In this document: positions 16,934 to 26,096 of the stretch, piece by piece
Layout: each line of letters opens with the position of its first letter
Position numbering within the stretch: the stretch's first letter is position 1
Source of the DNA: Shewanella colwelliana ATCC 39565
GTDB taxonomy: Bacteria; Pseudomonadota; Gammaproteobacteria; Enterobacterales; Shewanellaceae
NCBI RefSeq assembly: GCF_000518705.1
Contig: NZ_KI912482.1
Span: forward strand, 77,746 to 123,738
DNA: 45,993 nucleotides
Direction of reading: 5' to 3'
Program-made: the position numbers and the translations under genes
Notes under the pieces: model-generated
Told to the model about the DNA's origin: nothing
The model's database searches: none
What the model saw: the letters and a program-made list of their open reading frames with translations, nothing else

Positions 16934-17644
16934 ATGCAAAAACCACTTTCAGCCACTCTCCTAGGCGCATTTATTTGTATTGGGCTTTACCTACTTGGCA
17001 ATAGTGTCGGTAACAGTTTTATCCAGATGAGAGCGCTAGAGCGTACCGTGACAGTAAAAGGATTAGCTGAATTAGAGGTCACTGCCGATACCGCGATCTG
17101 GCCGATACGTTTTACTGAAGTAGATAACGACTTAAATAGTTTGTACCAGAATGTACAAACAAAGAGTGACAAGGTAATCGCTTTCTTGGTTAAACAAGGC
17201 TTTACCCAAGATGAGATATCCAGCTCCCTCCCCTCAATAGAAGATCGACAAGCACAAGGATATGTCGATCCGAACGTGCGTTACCGTTATGCAGCTAAAG
17301 TTACCATTTCCCTCTACACCAAACGGGTTCCGCTGTTATTAGAGATGCAAGGGAATCTGCTAGAACTCGCTAAAGAAGGCATTGCCATCTCTAGCCAAGA
17401 CTATAATAGCCGTACCGAATTCTTGTTTACCGATCTCAACAGTATTAAACCTGGCATGGTACAAGCTGCGACCGAAAATGCACGGTTGACTGCTGAAAAA
17501 TTTGCCAAGGATTCATCATCACAACTAGGTAAAATTAAAACCGCCTCTCAAGGGCAGTTTACCATTTCAGATAGAGACAGTAATACGCCCAATATTAAGA
17601 AGGTCCGGGTCGTTTCAACACTGACCTACTACCTCAATGATTAA
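16934..17644 (+). CDS. SIMPL domain-containing protein
   Basis: This 236-residue protein has an N-terminal uncleaved anchor or signal segment (residues 7-26, LLGAFICIGLYLLGNSVG) followed by a periplasmic SIMPL (BP26/OMP28-type) domain. The start of the mature domain, RTVTVKGLAELEVTADTAIWPIRF, and TLTYYLND at the end are typical. Relatives are linked to oxidative-stress protection, but the mechanism is not established. It is probably transcribed alone: there is a 90-bp gap to the VOC gene and 122 bp to the efflux operon. Confidence 0.85.
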   Translation: MQKPLSATLLGAFICIGLYLLGNSVGNSFIQMRALERTVTVKGLAELEVTADTAIWPIRFTEVDNDLNSLYQNVQTKSDKVIAFLVKQGFTQDEISSSLPSIEDRQAQGYVDPNVRYRYAAKVTISLYTKRVPLLLEMQGNLLELAKEGIAISSQDYNSRTEFLFTDLNSIKPGMVQAATENARLTAEKFAKDSSSQLGKIKTASQGQFTISDRDSNTPNIKKVRVVSTLTYYLND

Positions 17645-17766
17645 GCGATCATAGCGGAAACACGCACTACAACCAACACGGTCAATCGCATTTTTCTAAT
17701 AAATGATTGCATCGTTCATAAAAGTCCATTAGAATTTTCTTATGAAGTTTTTTAGGTGGTCTGATA

Positions 17767-18780
17767 ATGAATAAACAACTACTCGCACTAGCCATGCTGC
17801 TGACAACTCTCTCGACGACTGCGGCCTCGGCTGATATAGAAACCCTTAGTGTTGACGCCCAACAACGCCCGCAGTGGGTGTCGTTAGATGCGCAACTCGA
17901 AGCGGTTAAATCAGCAACCGTCTCAGCACAAACATCTGGACGCATCATTAAAGTCAACTACGACGTCAACGATATTGTCCCACAAGGCGCAGCACTATTA
18001 GAGATCACTAGCAAAGCACAAGGGGCTGAGCTTGCTGCCGCTGAAGCCGAACTCGCCAGGGCACAAGCTCAAAATGAAGAAGCACAGAAGCAACGTAAAC
18101 GTTACGAAGAGCTATTTCCTCAAGGTGCTATCTCTCAAGGCGACATGGACCAGGCGATAGCCAATGCACGCACCTCATCCCAAGCGGTTAGTGCTGCAAA
18201 AGCACGCATTATTCAGGCCAACGAATCACTGCAATACACCATCGTCAGCGCCCCTTTCTCTGGCATCGTGACGCAGCGGTATGTTGAAGAAGGGGAAACC
18301 GTCGCTCCGGGTCAGCCTTTACTCAGTGGTTTTTCAACCGATCAGTTGCGAGCCGTCACAAACGTGCCATTTCGCTACATTAACGCACTGCGTAGTCATC
18401 CGGAAGTGCAAATTTTCTTGCCAAATGGTGACGTGATGAACGCCAATCAACTCACCATTTTCTCCTTTGCTGACCCAAGTAGCCACAGCTACAAAACCCG
18501 TATTAACTTGCCTAGCAATGATGCGGGGCTTATGCCAGGCATGTGGCTAAAAGTACAATTTATTGCGGGTCAACGCAGTACCATGATGATTCCGCAATCT
18601 GCGGTACTCAATCAAAATGAACTCAGTGCCGTTTATCTGATTAAACAGGGCGAACCTGTGCTCAATCAAGTACGTCTCGGTGCTATTCGAGAGGGATATA
18701 TTGAAGTGCTTGCAGGATTAAGTCCCGGAGACAATATCGCTATAGATGCCTATCAAGTCCTACTTAATTTAAACAAATAA
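17767..18780 (+). CDS. RND efflux periplasmic adaptor (HlyD/MFP family)
   Basis: This 337-residue membrane fusion protein has a signal peptide at residues 1-22 (NKQLLALAMLLTTLSTTAASA). The barrel-sandwich half-motif SATVSAQTSGRIIKVNYDVNDIVPQGAALLEI is followed by an alpha-hairpin rich in Ala/Glu/Gln (about 85-150) and the second lipoyl half TIVSAPFSGIVTQRYVEEGETVAPGQPL. It links the inner-membrane pump to an outer-membrane TolC-type channel, which is not encoded here. No lipobox Cys is seen, so it is not a lipoprotein. It is the first gene of a four-gene operon, and the pump gene starts 33 bp later. Confidence 0.92.
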   Translation: MNKQLLALAMLLTTLSTTAASADIETLSVDAQQRPQWVSLDAQLEAVKSATVSAQTSGRIIKVNYDVNDIVPQGAALLEITSKAQGAELAAAEAELARAQAQNEEAQKQRKRYEELFPQGAISQGDMDQAIANARTSSQAVSAAKARIIQANESLQYTIVSAPFSGIVTQRYVEEGETVAPGQPLLSGFSTDQLRAVTNVPFRYINALRSHPEVQIFLPNGDVMNANQLTIFSFADPSSHSYKTRINLPSNDAGLMPGMWLKVQFIAGQRSTMMIPQSAVLNQNELSAVYLIKQGEPVLNQVRLGAIREGYIEVLAGLSPGDNIAIDAYQVLLNLNK

Positions 18781-18813
18781 TGGATTTGGCCGTTTAATAG
18801 GAGTCTTACAGTT

Positions 18814-21800
18814 ATGAACCAGCCAACAAATAACGATCTTGATAAGCACAAAGCACTCGGGTTTTCTGGCCGTGTTGCCGCCATGTTTCAACTAAGCGCC
18901 ATTACGCCACTGCTGGCACTTTTGGGATTACTACTCGGGCTTTTTGCGGTGTTAGTCACGCCCAAAGAGGAAGAGCCACAAATCGATGTTACCTTTGCCG
19001 ATGTCTTTATCCCCTTTCCTGGTGCGACTCCTAGCGAAGTAGAGCAGATAGTCACTTTACCGATGGAACAAGTACTGTCGCAGATAAAAGGTATTGATAC
19101 CCTCTACTCATTTTCTCAACCCGATGGTGCACTACTCATTGCTATCTTTGAGGTGGGAATTCCTCGAAATGAAGCGATCGTCAAACTTTACAATCAAGTG
19201 TATTCCAACATGGATAAAGTGGCGACCGCTGCTGGCGTCGGCGAACCACAAATTAAGCCTCGAGGCATCGACGATGTCCCGATCATGAGTCTCACGCTAT
19301 GGTCAAAGTCCCAAACACAATCAGCAGAGCAGTTAACCCATGTCGCCAAAGGCTTAGAAACTGAACTTAAACGGATCCCAGGTACCCGTGAGATCACCAG
19401 TATTGGCACTCATGACGTCAGCCTTAATGTCCGTATTGATCCCGCAAAAATGAGCTTCTATGGCATCACGTATGATGCCATAATTTCAAACCTATCCAGT
19501 AATAATCATGTTTCGATGCCAGTCTCTTTGACCCAAGATAACCAGGAGATAAAGGTACAAACCGGACAGTTCTTAAAAACCCAACAGGAAGTTGAGCAGC
19601 TCGTGGTAGGCCTCTACCAAGATGCCTATGGCCAGAGCGCGCCTGTGTACCCGGCAGATATTGCCAATATCAGCCTCAATACCGATATCCCAAACCAAAG
19701 CGCTTGGCACAGCGATAAGCAAGCGAGCTATCCTGCTGTGACCATCGCAATAGGTAAACAACCGGGTGAGAATGCCGTCGATGTTGCCAACAATATTTTA
19801 CAACGACTCGATAGCGTCGATAACGTGTTGCTGCCCCATGATGTTGAGGTCACGGTTTCTCGCAACTACGGCAAAACGGCTGGTGACAAAGCTAATACCC
19901 TCATTTTGAAGTTAGTTTTTGCTACCACAGCGGTAGTGGTACTCGTATTTTTAGCGATGGGACTGCGAGAAGCGATCGTTGTCGGTATTGCCATTATTAT
20001 TACCTTAGCGATCACCCTTTTTGCCTCATGGGCTTGGGGCTTTACCCTAAATCGCATCTCGCTATTTGCGCTAATTTTCTCCATTGGTATCTTAGTCGAT
20101 GATGCCATTGTGGTGGTCGAAAATATTCATCGGCATATGGCCTTAGGTAAACATAGCTTTACTGAACTCATACCCATTGCGGTGGATGAGGTAGGCGGCC
20201 CCACCATCTTAGCTACATTTACCGTTATTGCCGCACTCATGCCAATGGCATTTGTTTCAGGACTTATGGGACCTTATATGAGCCCCATTCCAATTAATGC
20301 CAGCATGGGGATGCTGATCTCATTGGCTATCGCCTTTGTTGTCACCCCATGGCTTGCCACCAAGCTGCTGAAAAACCATCAAGGCGCAAATACAGAACAT
20401 AAGCCTCACGGTGGAAATGAGCGCATGATGCAGCTATTTACTAAGCTAATAACGCCTTTTGTCAGTGGTAAAAGCGCCGGGCGAGCACGCCTTGGTTTAG
20501 CGGCAGCGGTAGCACTACTCATTGCTATTGCCATCTCATTACCCATCACACAATTGGTGGTATTAAAGATGCTGCCGTTTGACAACAAATCTGAATTTCA
20601 GATCATGGTCGATATGCCTGAAGGCACTCCCGTAGAGCAGACGCAGCGTGTACTCATGGCGTTGGGGACCGAACTCAATAGTGTGCCGGAGGTGGATAAC
20701 TACCAACTGTATGCAGGCACAAATGCGCCAATGAACTTTAATGGGTTGGTGAGGCATTACTTTTTAAGGCAGACTCAGGAGCTTGGTGATATTCAAGTAA
20801 ATCTGGTAGACAAGTCCGATCGCAGCCGAGATAGCCACTCAATTGCGCTTGCAGTAAGAGAGTCACTAAAACCTATCGCGCTGGAGTATGGCGCAAACGT
20901 AAAAGTGGTTGAAGTGCCACCTGGCCCCCCAGTATGGTCACCTATTTTAGCTGAAGTTTACGCCCCCAATGAAGCATTGCGTGAGCAAGCAGCGCGAGAT
21001 CTGCAGGCGCTATTCCATCAAACTCAAGATGTGGTCGACATCGATATCTACCTGCCTGCAGAGCAGCAGAAATGGCAGGTAAATATCGACCGTTCAAAAG
21101 CCAGTTTGCTCGGTGTCCCCTATGCGAACATAGTCGATTTAGTCGCCACTTCGATTGGCGGCAAAGATGTCAGTTACCTGCACAAACCCAACCAAAAACG
21201 CCCAGTTCCAATCCGTATACAGCTAGAAGAAGGCGCAAAAGTTGACCTAGAGCAGGTACTCAATCTGAAATTGACCACCGCAACGGGGCAATCTGTGCCC
21301 GTTTCGGAGCTAGTGACCATAGTTCACAGCCAAATTGACTCACCCATCATACATAAAAATATGATCCCGATGATCATGGTGGTCGCCGACATGGCAGGCC
21401 CACTTGATAGTCCGCTGTATGGAATGTTTGATATGGCTGGTGCGATCAACGATGAGAACGGACTCGGATTTGATCAGCACTTTGTCTCTCAACCTTCTAG
21501 GCTCGACACGATTGCGGTACTTTGGGATGGTGAGTGGAAAATCACCTATGAAACCTTTAGAGATATGGGAATAGCCTATGCCGTTGGCATGATTGCCATC
21601 TACCTCTTGGTGGTTGGTCAATTCCGCTCTTATGTGGTGCCACTTATTATCATGGCCCCGATTCCGCTCACCATTATTGGCGTCATGCCAGGACATGCTT
21701 TGCTGGGCGCACAGTTCACTGCAACGTCTATGATAGGCATGATAGCGTTGGCAGGGATTATCGTTCGAAACTCTATCTTGTTAGTGGACTTTATCAATCA

Positions 21801-22062
21801 GGAAACCGCGGCTGGCGTGCCGTTTGAGCAAGCCGTTATTCATTCTGGTGCCGTGCGAGCGAAACCCATTATGCTGACAGGCTTAGCGGCGATGATTGGC
21901 GCCCTATTTATCTTAGACGATCCCATCTTTAACGGTTTAGCCATTAGCCTTATCTTTGGCATCTTAGTTTCCACCCTACTTACTTTGGTCGTTATCCCCG
22001 TGCTGTACTATGCGGTGATGCGCGACAAACACCAACAAGTTGCGGCACCTACCGCATTATAA
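18814..22062 (+). CDS. RND efflux transporter permease (AcrB family)
   Basis: This 1082-residue protein has the twelve-helix, two-periplasmic-domain layout of RND pumps: helix 1 near residues 27-50 and periplasmic domain 1 beginning FPGATPSEVEQIVTLPMEQ. The helix-4 proton-relay motif is GILVDDAIVVVENIHRHM, with acidic pair Asp429/Asp430. The second half repeats the fold with GIIVRNSILLVDFINQE. It exports unknown substrates using proton motive force. The early KEEEPQID motif resembles permeases of the subgroup often found with a single adaptor and no dedicated channel. No adjacent regulator gene is present. Confidence 0.93.
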   Translation: MNQPTNNDLDKHKALGFSGRVAAMFQLSAITPLLALLGLLLGLFAVLVTPKEEEPQIDVTFADVFIPFPGATPSEVEQIVTLPMEQVLSQIKGIDTLYSFSQPDGALLIAIFEVGIPRNEAIVKLYNQVYSNMDKVATAAGVGEPQIKPRGIDDVPIMSLTLWSKSQTQSAEQLTHVAKGLETELKRIPGTREITSIGTHDVSLNVRIDPAKMSFYGITYDAIISNLSSNNHVSMPVSLTQDNQEIKVQTGQFLKTQQEVEQLVVGLYQDAYGQSAPVYPADIANISLNTDIPNQSAWHSDKQASYPAVTIAIGKQPGENAVDVANNILQRLDSVDNVLLPHDVEVTVSRNYGKTAGDKANTLILKLVFATTAVVVLVFLAMGLREAIVVGIAIIITLAITLFASWAWGFTLNRISLFALIFSIGILVDDAIVVVENIHRHMALGKHSFTELIPIAVDEVGGPTILATFTVIAALMPMAFVSGLMGPYMSPIPINASMGMLISLAIAFVVTPWLATKLLKNHQGANTEHKPHGGNERMMQLFTKLITPFVSGKSAGRARLGLAAAVALLIAIAISLPITQLVVLKMLPFDNKSEFQIMVDMPEGTPVEQTQRVLMALGTELNSVPEVDNYQLYAGTNAPMNFNGLVRHYFLRQTQELGDIQVNLVDKSDRSRDSHSIALAVRESLKPIALEYGANVKVVEVPPGPPVWSPILAEVYAPNEALREQAARDLQALFHQTQDVVDIDIYLPAEQQKWQVNIDRSKASLLGVPYANIVDLVATSIGGKDVSYLHKPNQKRPVPIRIQLEEGAKVDLEQVLNLKLTTATGQSVPVSELVTIVHSQIDSPIIHKNMIPMIMVVADMAGPLDSPLYGMFDMAGAINDENGLGFDQHFVSQPSRLDTIAVLWDGEWKITYETFRDMGIAYAVGMIAIYLLVVGQFRSYVVPLIIMAPIPLTIIGVMPGHALLGAQFTATSMIGMIALAGIIVRNSILLVDFINQETAAGVPFEQAVIHSGAVRAKPIMLTGLAAMIGALFILDDPIFNGLAISLIFGILVSTLLTLVVIPVLYYAVMRDKHQQVAAPTAL

Positions 22063-22071
22063 GGAGTCATT

Positions 22072-22287
22072 ATGTCCGTTGAACGTAGTATTTTCGCTTT
22101 TGCTGGATTCATGGTTTTGCTTTCTTTAGCGCTTACCAACTGGGTTCACCCAAATTTTATCTGGCTAACCGTCTTCGTAGGCGCTAATCTATTTCAAAGC
22201 GCCTTTACTGGCTTCTGCCCTGCTGCGATGATAATGAAAAAGCTCGGCATTAAAAGTGAAGCTGAGATAGCTCGCGCTAAACCATAA
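22072..22287 (+). CDS. DUF2892 (YgaP-type) inner-membrane protein
   Basis: This 71-residue protein has two membrane helices (about 6-25 and 28-48) and the family's conserved GFCPAAMIMKKLGI segment. In E. coli the same module forms the membrane anchor at the C-terminus of the rhodanese YgaP. Here it is a separate gene followed 14 bp later by an exported rhodanese, so the two may form a two-chain equivalent. It has a strong ribosome binding site (AAGGAG) and lies 9 bp after the pump gene. Confidence 0.87.
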   Translation: MSVERSIFAFAGFMVLLSLALTNWVHPNFIWLTVFVGANLFQSAFTGFCPAAMIMKKLGIKSEAEIARAKP

Positions 22288-22301
22288 TCTAAGGAGACAT
22301 T

Positions 22302-22694
22302 GTGCGACACCAGACTCAAATAATCGTTAATCGAATAGCATCGGTATGGAGCCTCTTGCTCATCGCCTTAATGGCTTTCACTCTCTCGGCACAAGCAGCA
22401 GAAAAAGATGCTCACACTGCTTGGGAAATGATTAACAATGGTGCACTTGTTGTCGATGTCAGGACCGCGGAAGAGTTTGCGCAGGGCCACCTAGATAATG
22501 CGATAAATATCCCATTTGAAAACATCAGCAATGAGTTCAAACAACGTGGTATTGCAAAAGATCAAGCTGTTGTCGTCTATTGTCGCAGCGGTCGCCGCAG
22601 TGGTATTGCGCAGCAAAGTCTTATCGAACAAGGCTATGGCCGTACCTATAATGGTGGCGGCTTGGAATCATTGGCGGCGCATAATAAGCAATAA
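22302..22694 (+). CDS. Exported rhodanese-like sulfurtransferase
   Basis: This 130-residue protein starts at GTG 22302 behind AAGGAG. A signal peptide (about 1-31, ending LSAQAA) precedes a single rhodanese domain: LVVDVRTAEEFAQGHLDNAINIP and the active-site loop CRSGRRSG with catalytic Cys94. It is predicted periplasmic, where single-domain rhodaneses bind or transfer sulfane sulfur. It is the last gene of the adaptor-pump-DUF2892-rhodanese operon, and a strong terminator follows. The link between efflux and sulfur handling is inferred only from the operon. Confidence 0.9.
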   Translation: MRHQTQIIVNRIASVWSLLLIALMAFTLSAQAAEKDAHTAWEMINNGALVVDVRTAEEFAQGHLDNAINIPFENISNEFKQRGIAKDQAVVVYCRSGRRSGIAQQSLIEQGYGRTYNGGGLESLAAHNKQ

Positions 22695-22719
22695 AGTCAT
22701 ACAAATACATTATCCATAC

Positions 22720-22752
22720 CAAATGGCATCGTTGACGATGCCATTTTTTTTG
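22720..22752 (+). terminator. Terminator of the RND/rhodanese operon
   Basis: The 11-bp stem AAATGGCATCG (22721-22731) / CGATGCCATTT (22736-22746), with a TTGA loop, is followed by a T-run. Confidence 0.93.
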
Positions 22753-23184
22753 ACCAATACTGATGGTAAGTGAGCCATCGTCGACTGTTACAACTAAATG
22801 TAACAACCGGCCCTTTATCACCTTTGGGAATAACTTATTACAAATAGAGTGAAAATAAATAAATAAAAAACAACAACTTACAATAAGCCGATGAAAACAC
22901 TAAAAATCGCCATCTTATCAGACACATTCACTGCACGAGTCCAACTTAGAATAGAAATTCACACAAAACACCACATTTAGACTTTTTAGTCACAATTACA
23001 GCTTACTTACCCACTCAACTTGCCCTGCCCCACTAACCACGACAAACAACTCGATAATTAACAAACAATTTACAAATGTTTCACCAACAGATAGATTCAC
23101 TATCGAGTGACAAGTTTTATAGCAGTAATGCTGTAAAGCACTCTAATAATAACTAATAATACTAACCTTAAATGGAAGACAATC
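22753..23184 (+). promoter_or_regulatory. Gene-free upstream region of the subtilisin gene
   Basis: About 430 bp, very AT-rich, no credible ORF. It contains a perfect inverted repeat TGTTACA-N6-TGTAACA (22786-22805), a plausible operator, and several TTTACAA-like stretches. I could not assign promoter elements with confidence. A ribosome binding site (GGAAGA) is near the start of the protease gene. Confidence 0.5.
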
Positions 23185-25605
23185 ATGACAGTTAGAAAAA
23201 CAACTGCGGTCGCTTTGTCGTTATCAGCACTAGCTTTAGCTATTTCTGCTAACGTTAACGCAGCACCTTCAAAAGGACTTCAACTTAAAGCGGACAATGC
23301 GCGTCTTACGCACGTATCACCGCTACCTAAACGTTACATCGTTAAATTCAAAAATCCACAGAGTGCTGCAGCGCTTGCCTCTGTTGAATTAAGTGATGCT
23401 AATTATGAACCTCGCGTAAATGAACTGTTTTCGCATCATCGTGCACTAAACAGCGTTAAAGCTAAGCAGATGAAGCGTATCGGTCGTTCAAACGCTTACA
23501 CTGCTCAGCTTGATACCAAAGCGATTAAGGCATTAAAACTGCGCAGTGACGTCGACTTTGTCGAAGAAGATGCACCGCGCCGCCTTTTAAGCGAAACCAC
23601 GCCTTGGGGCCAGACTTATGTTGGTGCGACCACTCTCAGTGACAGCCTCGCGGGCAACCGTACTATCTGTATCATTGACTCGGGATATGATCGTAGTCAC
23701 AGCGACTTGAGCGGCAACAATGTTACTGGTACCAATAATTCAGGTACCGCTAATTGGTTTGATCCAGGTGCCGGCAACGCTCACGGTACCCACGTAGCGG
23801 GTACCATCGCCGCCATCGCCAACAATGATGGTGTTGTTGGTGTCATGCCAAATCAAAATGCCAACATCCATGTCATTAAAGTGTTTAATGCTGATGGTTG
23901 GGGTTATTCATCGTCGCTGGTTTCAGCAGTTGATACCTGTGTCAGCAATGGAGCTAACGTTGTAACCATGAGTTTAGGTGGGGCAAGTTCAAGCACAACC
24001 GAACGCAATGCCTTAGCGACACATGCCAACAATGGTGTACTACTCATCGCAGCCGCTGGTAACGATGGCAATAGCACTCATAGCTATCCGGCCTCGTATG
24101 ACTCTGTCATGTCAGTTGCTGCAGTCGACAACAACAAAGATCACGCTGCCTTTTCTCAGTATACCGATCAGGTGGAAATCTCGGGGCCAGGTGAAGCGAT
24201 TCTATCTACCGTTACCCGTGGTGAAGGTCGCCTAGCAAACATTACCGCTGGTGCCCAATCTTACTTTAACAATGGCGTAGTACCACATAATCGCTATGTT
24301 AAATCAGGCACTAGCCATGTTGGCGCTCCTATCTTGGGATCCGTCACTGCAGAATTAGCTGAATGTTCGGTTTCAGGTAGCACATTTAACTGTGGCAACA
24401 TGACAGGTAAAGTTTGTCTTGTTGAGCGTGTGGGCAACCAAGGCGCAAGTTATCCTGAGATTGATGCCGTTAAAGCCTGTGACAATGCGGGCGCTGAAGC
24501 TGCCATTGTATTCAGTAACACCACGTTACCGGGTCTACAAAATCCATTCCTAGTCGATACCAATAATGAAGCACCTATTGTATCGGTATCTGTTGACCGT
24601 ACAACGGGTCAAGCATTACGTGCTCATATCGGCACTAATGTGACTGTTGCCAATACCAACAACGAAGACTATGAATACTACAACGGTACATCAATGGCCA
24701 CGCCACATGTTTCTGGCGTAGCTACATTGGTATGGAGTTACCACACAGAATGTAGCGCAGCACAAGTGCGTGCAGCGTTAACGGCAACAGCCGAAGACTT
24801 AGATGCAGCAGGTCGCGATAACAAAACAGGTTACGGCCTTGTTGATGCAGTTGCTGCAAAAGAGTATTTAGATGCTTCATGTGACGGCCCTACCGATCCA
24901 GGTAATGGTGGCGGTACTGGTGACAACGTATTAGCAAACGGTGTAGCTAAAACTGACCTAGCGGGTGCTAAGAGTGATGAGTTACATTTCAGCTTTGAAG
25001 TACCAGCAGGTGCTAAAGATCTGAGCTTCGTCATGAATGGTGGTTCGGGTGATGCGGACCTTTATGTACAGTACGGCGCTGCGCCGACACTTAACAGCTA
25101 CGACTGTCGTCCATGGAAAGGTGGTAATAGTGAGTCTTGCCCTGTGACTGATGCACAAGCAGGTACTTACTATGTGATGCTTCAAGGGTACAGTGCATTT
25201 AGCGGTGTCAGCCTCACAGCAAGCTTCACAGAGCCTAGCACAGGTGGTGACACTGGCGGTGCAGCAACCTATACCAACAGCACTGGTTATGCTATCCCAG
25301 ATAACAACTCAACGGGTATTACCAGCCCAATCACAGCAACACGCACAGGCGACTCTGGCGTAGTCAGCGTGACGGTGAATATCACTCACACTTACATTGG
25401 CGATCTTCAAGTTGAGCTACACAGCCCGACGGGTCAAATTGCCGTGTTACATGACAACAGTGGCGGTAGCGCTAACGATATCGTTAAGAGCTACACTGTT
25501 GATATGTCAGGTGTAGAATCATCAGGCACATGGAAACTGAAAGCGGTAGACAGTGCACGTCGTGATACTGGTACTATTGATGCTTGGCAGCTAAGCTTCC
25601 AATAA
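23185..25605 (+). CDS. Secreted subtilisin-like serine protease (S8) with PPC and P domains
   Basis: This 806-residue preproprotein has a signal peptide at 1-26 (ending NVNAA), an inhibitor I9-type propeptide at about 45-135 (PKRYIVKFKNP onward) and an S8 catalytic domain. The catalytic triad is Asp165 (IDSGYD), His200 (HGTHVAGT) and Ser503 (GTSMATPH), with oxyanion Asn293 (AAAGND). An insert at about 365-490 looks like a PA domain. A Gly-rich linker leads to a PPC domain (about 590-690, with DLSFVMNGGSGDADLYVQYG) and a C-terminal proprotein-convertase P domain (about 700-806). This multidomain form matches cold-active extracellular proteases of Shewanella and relatives. It is monocistronic with its own terminator. 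Confidence 0.93.
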   Translation: MTVRKTTAVALSLSALALAISANVNAAPSKGLQLKADNARLTHVSPLPKRYIVKFKNPQSAAALASVELSDANYEPRVNELFSHHRALNSVKAKQMKRIGRSNAYTAQLDTKAIKALKLRSDVDFVEEDAPRRLLSETTPWGQTYVGATTLSDSLAGNRTICIIDSGYDRSHSDLSGNNVTGTNNSGTANWFDPGAGNAHGTHVAGTIAAIANNDGVVGVMPNQNANIHVIKVFNADGWGYSSSLVSAVDTCVSNGANVVTMSLGGASSSTTERNALATHANNGVLLIAAAGNDGNSTHSYPASYDSVMSVAAVDNNKDHAAFSQYTDQVEISGPGEAILSTVTRGEGRLANITAGAQSYFNNGVVPHNRYVKSGTSHVGAPILGSVTAELAECSVSGSTFNCGNMTGKVCLVERVGNQGASYPEIDAVKACDNAGAEAAIVFSNTTLPGLQNPFLVDTNNEAPIVSVSVDRTTGQALRAHIGTNVTVANTNNEDYEYYNGTSMATPHVSGVATLVWSYHTECSAAQVRAALTATAEDLDAAGRDNKTGYGLVDAVAAKEYLDASCDGPTDPGNGGGTGDNVLANGVAKTDLAGAKSDELHFSFEVPAGAKDLSFVMNGGSGDADLYVQYGAAPTLNSYDCRPWKGGNSESCPVTDAQAGTYYVMLQGYSAFSGVSLTASFTEPSTGGDTGGAATYTNSTGYAIPDNNSTGITSPITATRTGDSGVVSVTVNITHTYIGDLQVELHSPTGQIAVLHDNSGGSANDIVKSYTVDMSGVESSGTWKLKAVDSARRDTGTIDAWQLSFQ

Positions 25606-25618
25606 TCAAGCGACCATG

Positions 25619-25647
25619 AAAAAGAGAGCCTATATGGCTCTCTTTTT
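25619..25647 (+). terminator. Terminator of the subtilisin gene
   Basis: The stem AAAAAGAGAGCC / GGCTCTCTTTTT around TATAT is followed by further T residues. Confidence 0.93.
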
Positions 25648-25714
25648 TTATCTGCCACCGACTCATAAAATACTGTTATAATTGCATCACTTATCTGGTG
25701 GCAAAATACGTACA

Positions 25715-26038
25715 ATGACCCAAGCGAATAACCCTTTACACGGTATAAAACTCGAAACACTCCTCAATGATCTCGTCGACCACTATGGTTGGGAAGAGCT
25801 AGGCCAGCGTATTGATATTCGCTGCTTCAATCACGATCCCAGCATTAAATCTAGCCTCAAGTTTTTACGTAAAACGCCATGGGCAAGAGAAAAAGTTGAA
25901 TATCTGTATTTGAAGATGAATAAGTTGCCGCTGCCAAAAATTAAGCCGCAATCGGAACATCCAGCAACCTCTGCAGTAAACAGCGGTGACAAGGATGCCA
26001 GTTCAGTCAATGCAAATATTTGGGGTAAGAGCGAGTAG
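25715..26038 (+). CDS. VF530 family protein
   Basis: The start chosen is ATG 25715 (107 residues); an upstream in-frame TTG is less likely. The core NPLHGIKLETLLNDLVDHYGWEELGQRIDI and FNHDPSIKSSLKFLRKTPWAREKVEYLYL is the conserved VF530 block, a small all-alpha fold proposed to bind DNA. The C-terminal 30 residues are polar and poorly conserved in character. No operon partner: terminator upstream, and the next gene lies on the opposite strand. Confidence 0.85.
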   Translation: MTQANNPLHGIKLETLLNDLVDHYGWEELGQRIDIRCFNHDPSIKSSLKFLRKTPWAREKVEYLYLKMNKLPLPKIKPQSEHPATSAVNSGDKDASSVNANIWGKSE

Positions 26039-26096
26039 TTGGTGCTACTAATAAAGCGATCTAGGGCGGCGACGTTCGCCCCTTAAACTTTTAAGG

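Noticed and set aside
21340..21696. 118-codon minus-strand ORF inside the RND pump gene
   Set aside because: His/Asp-rich antisense shadow of transmembrane coding sequence.
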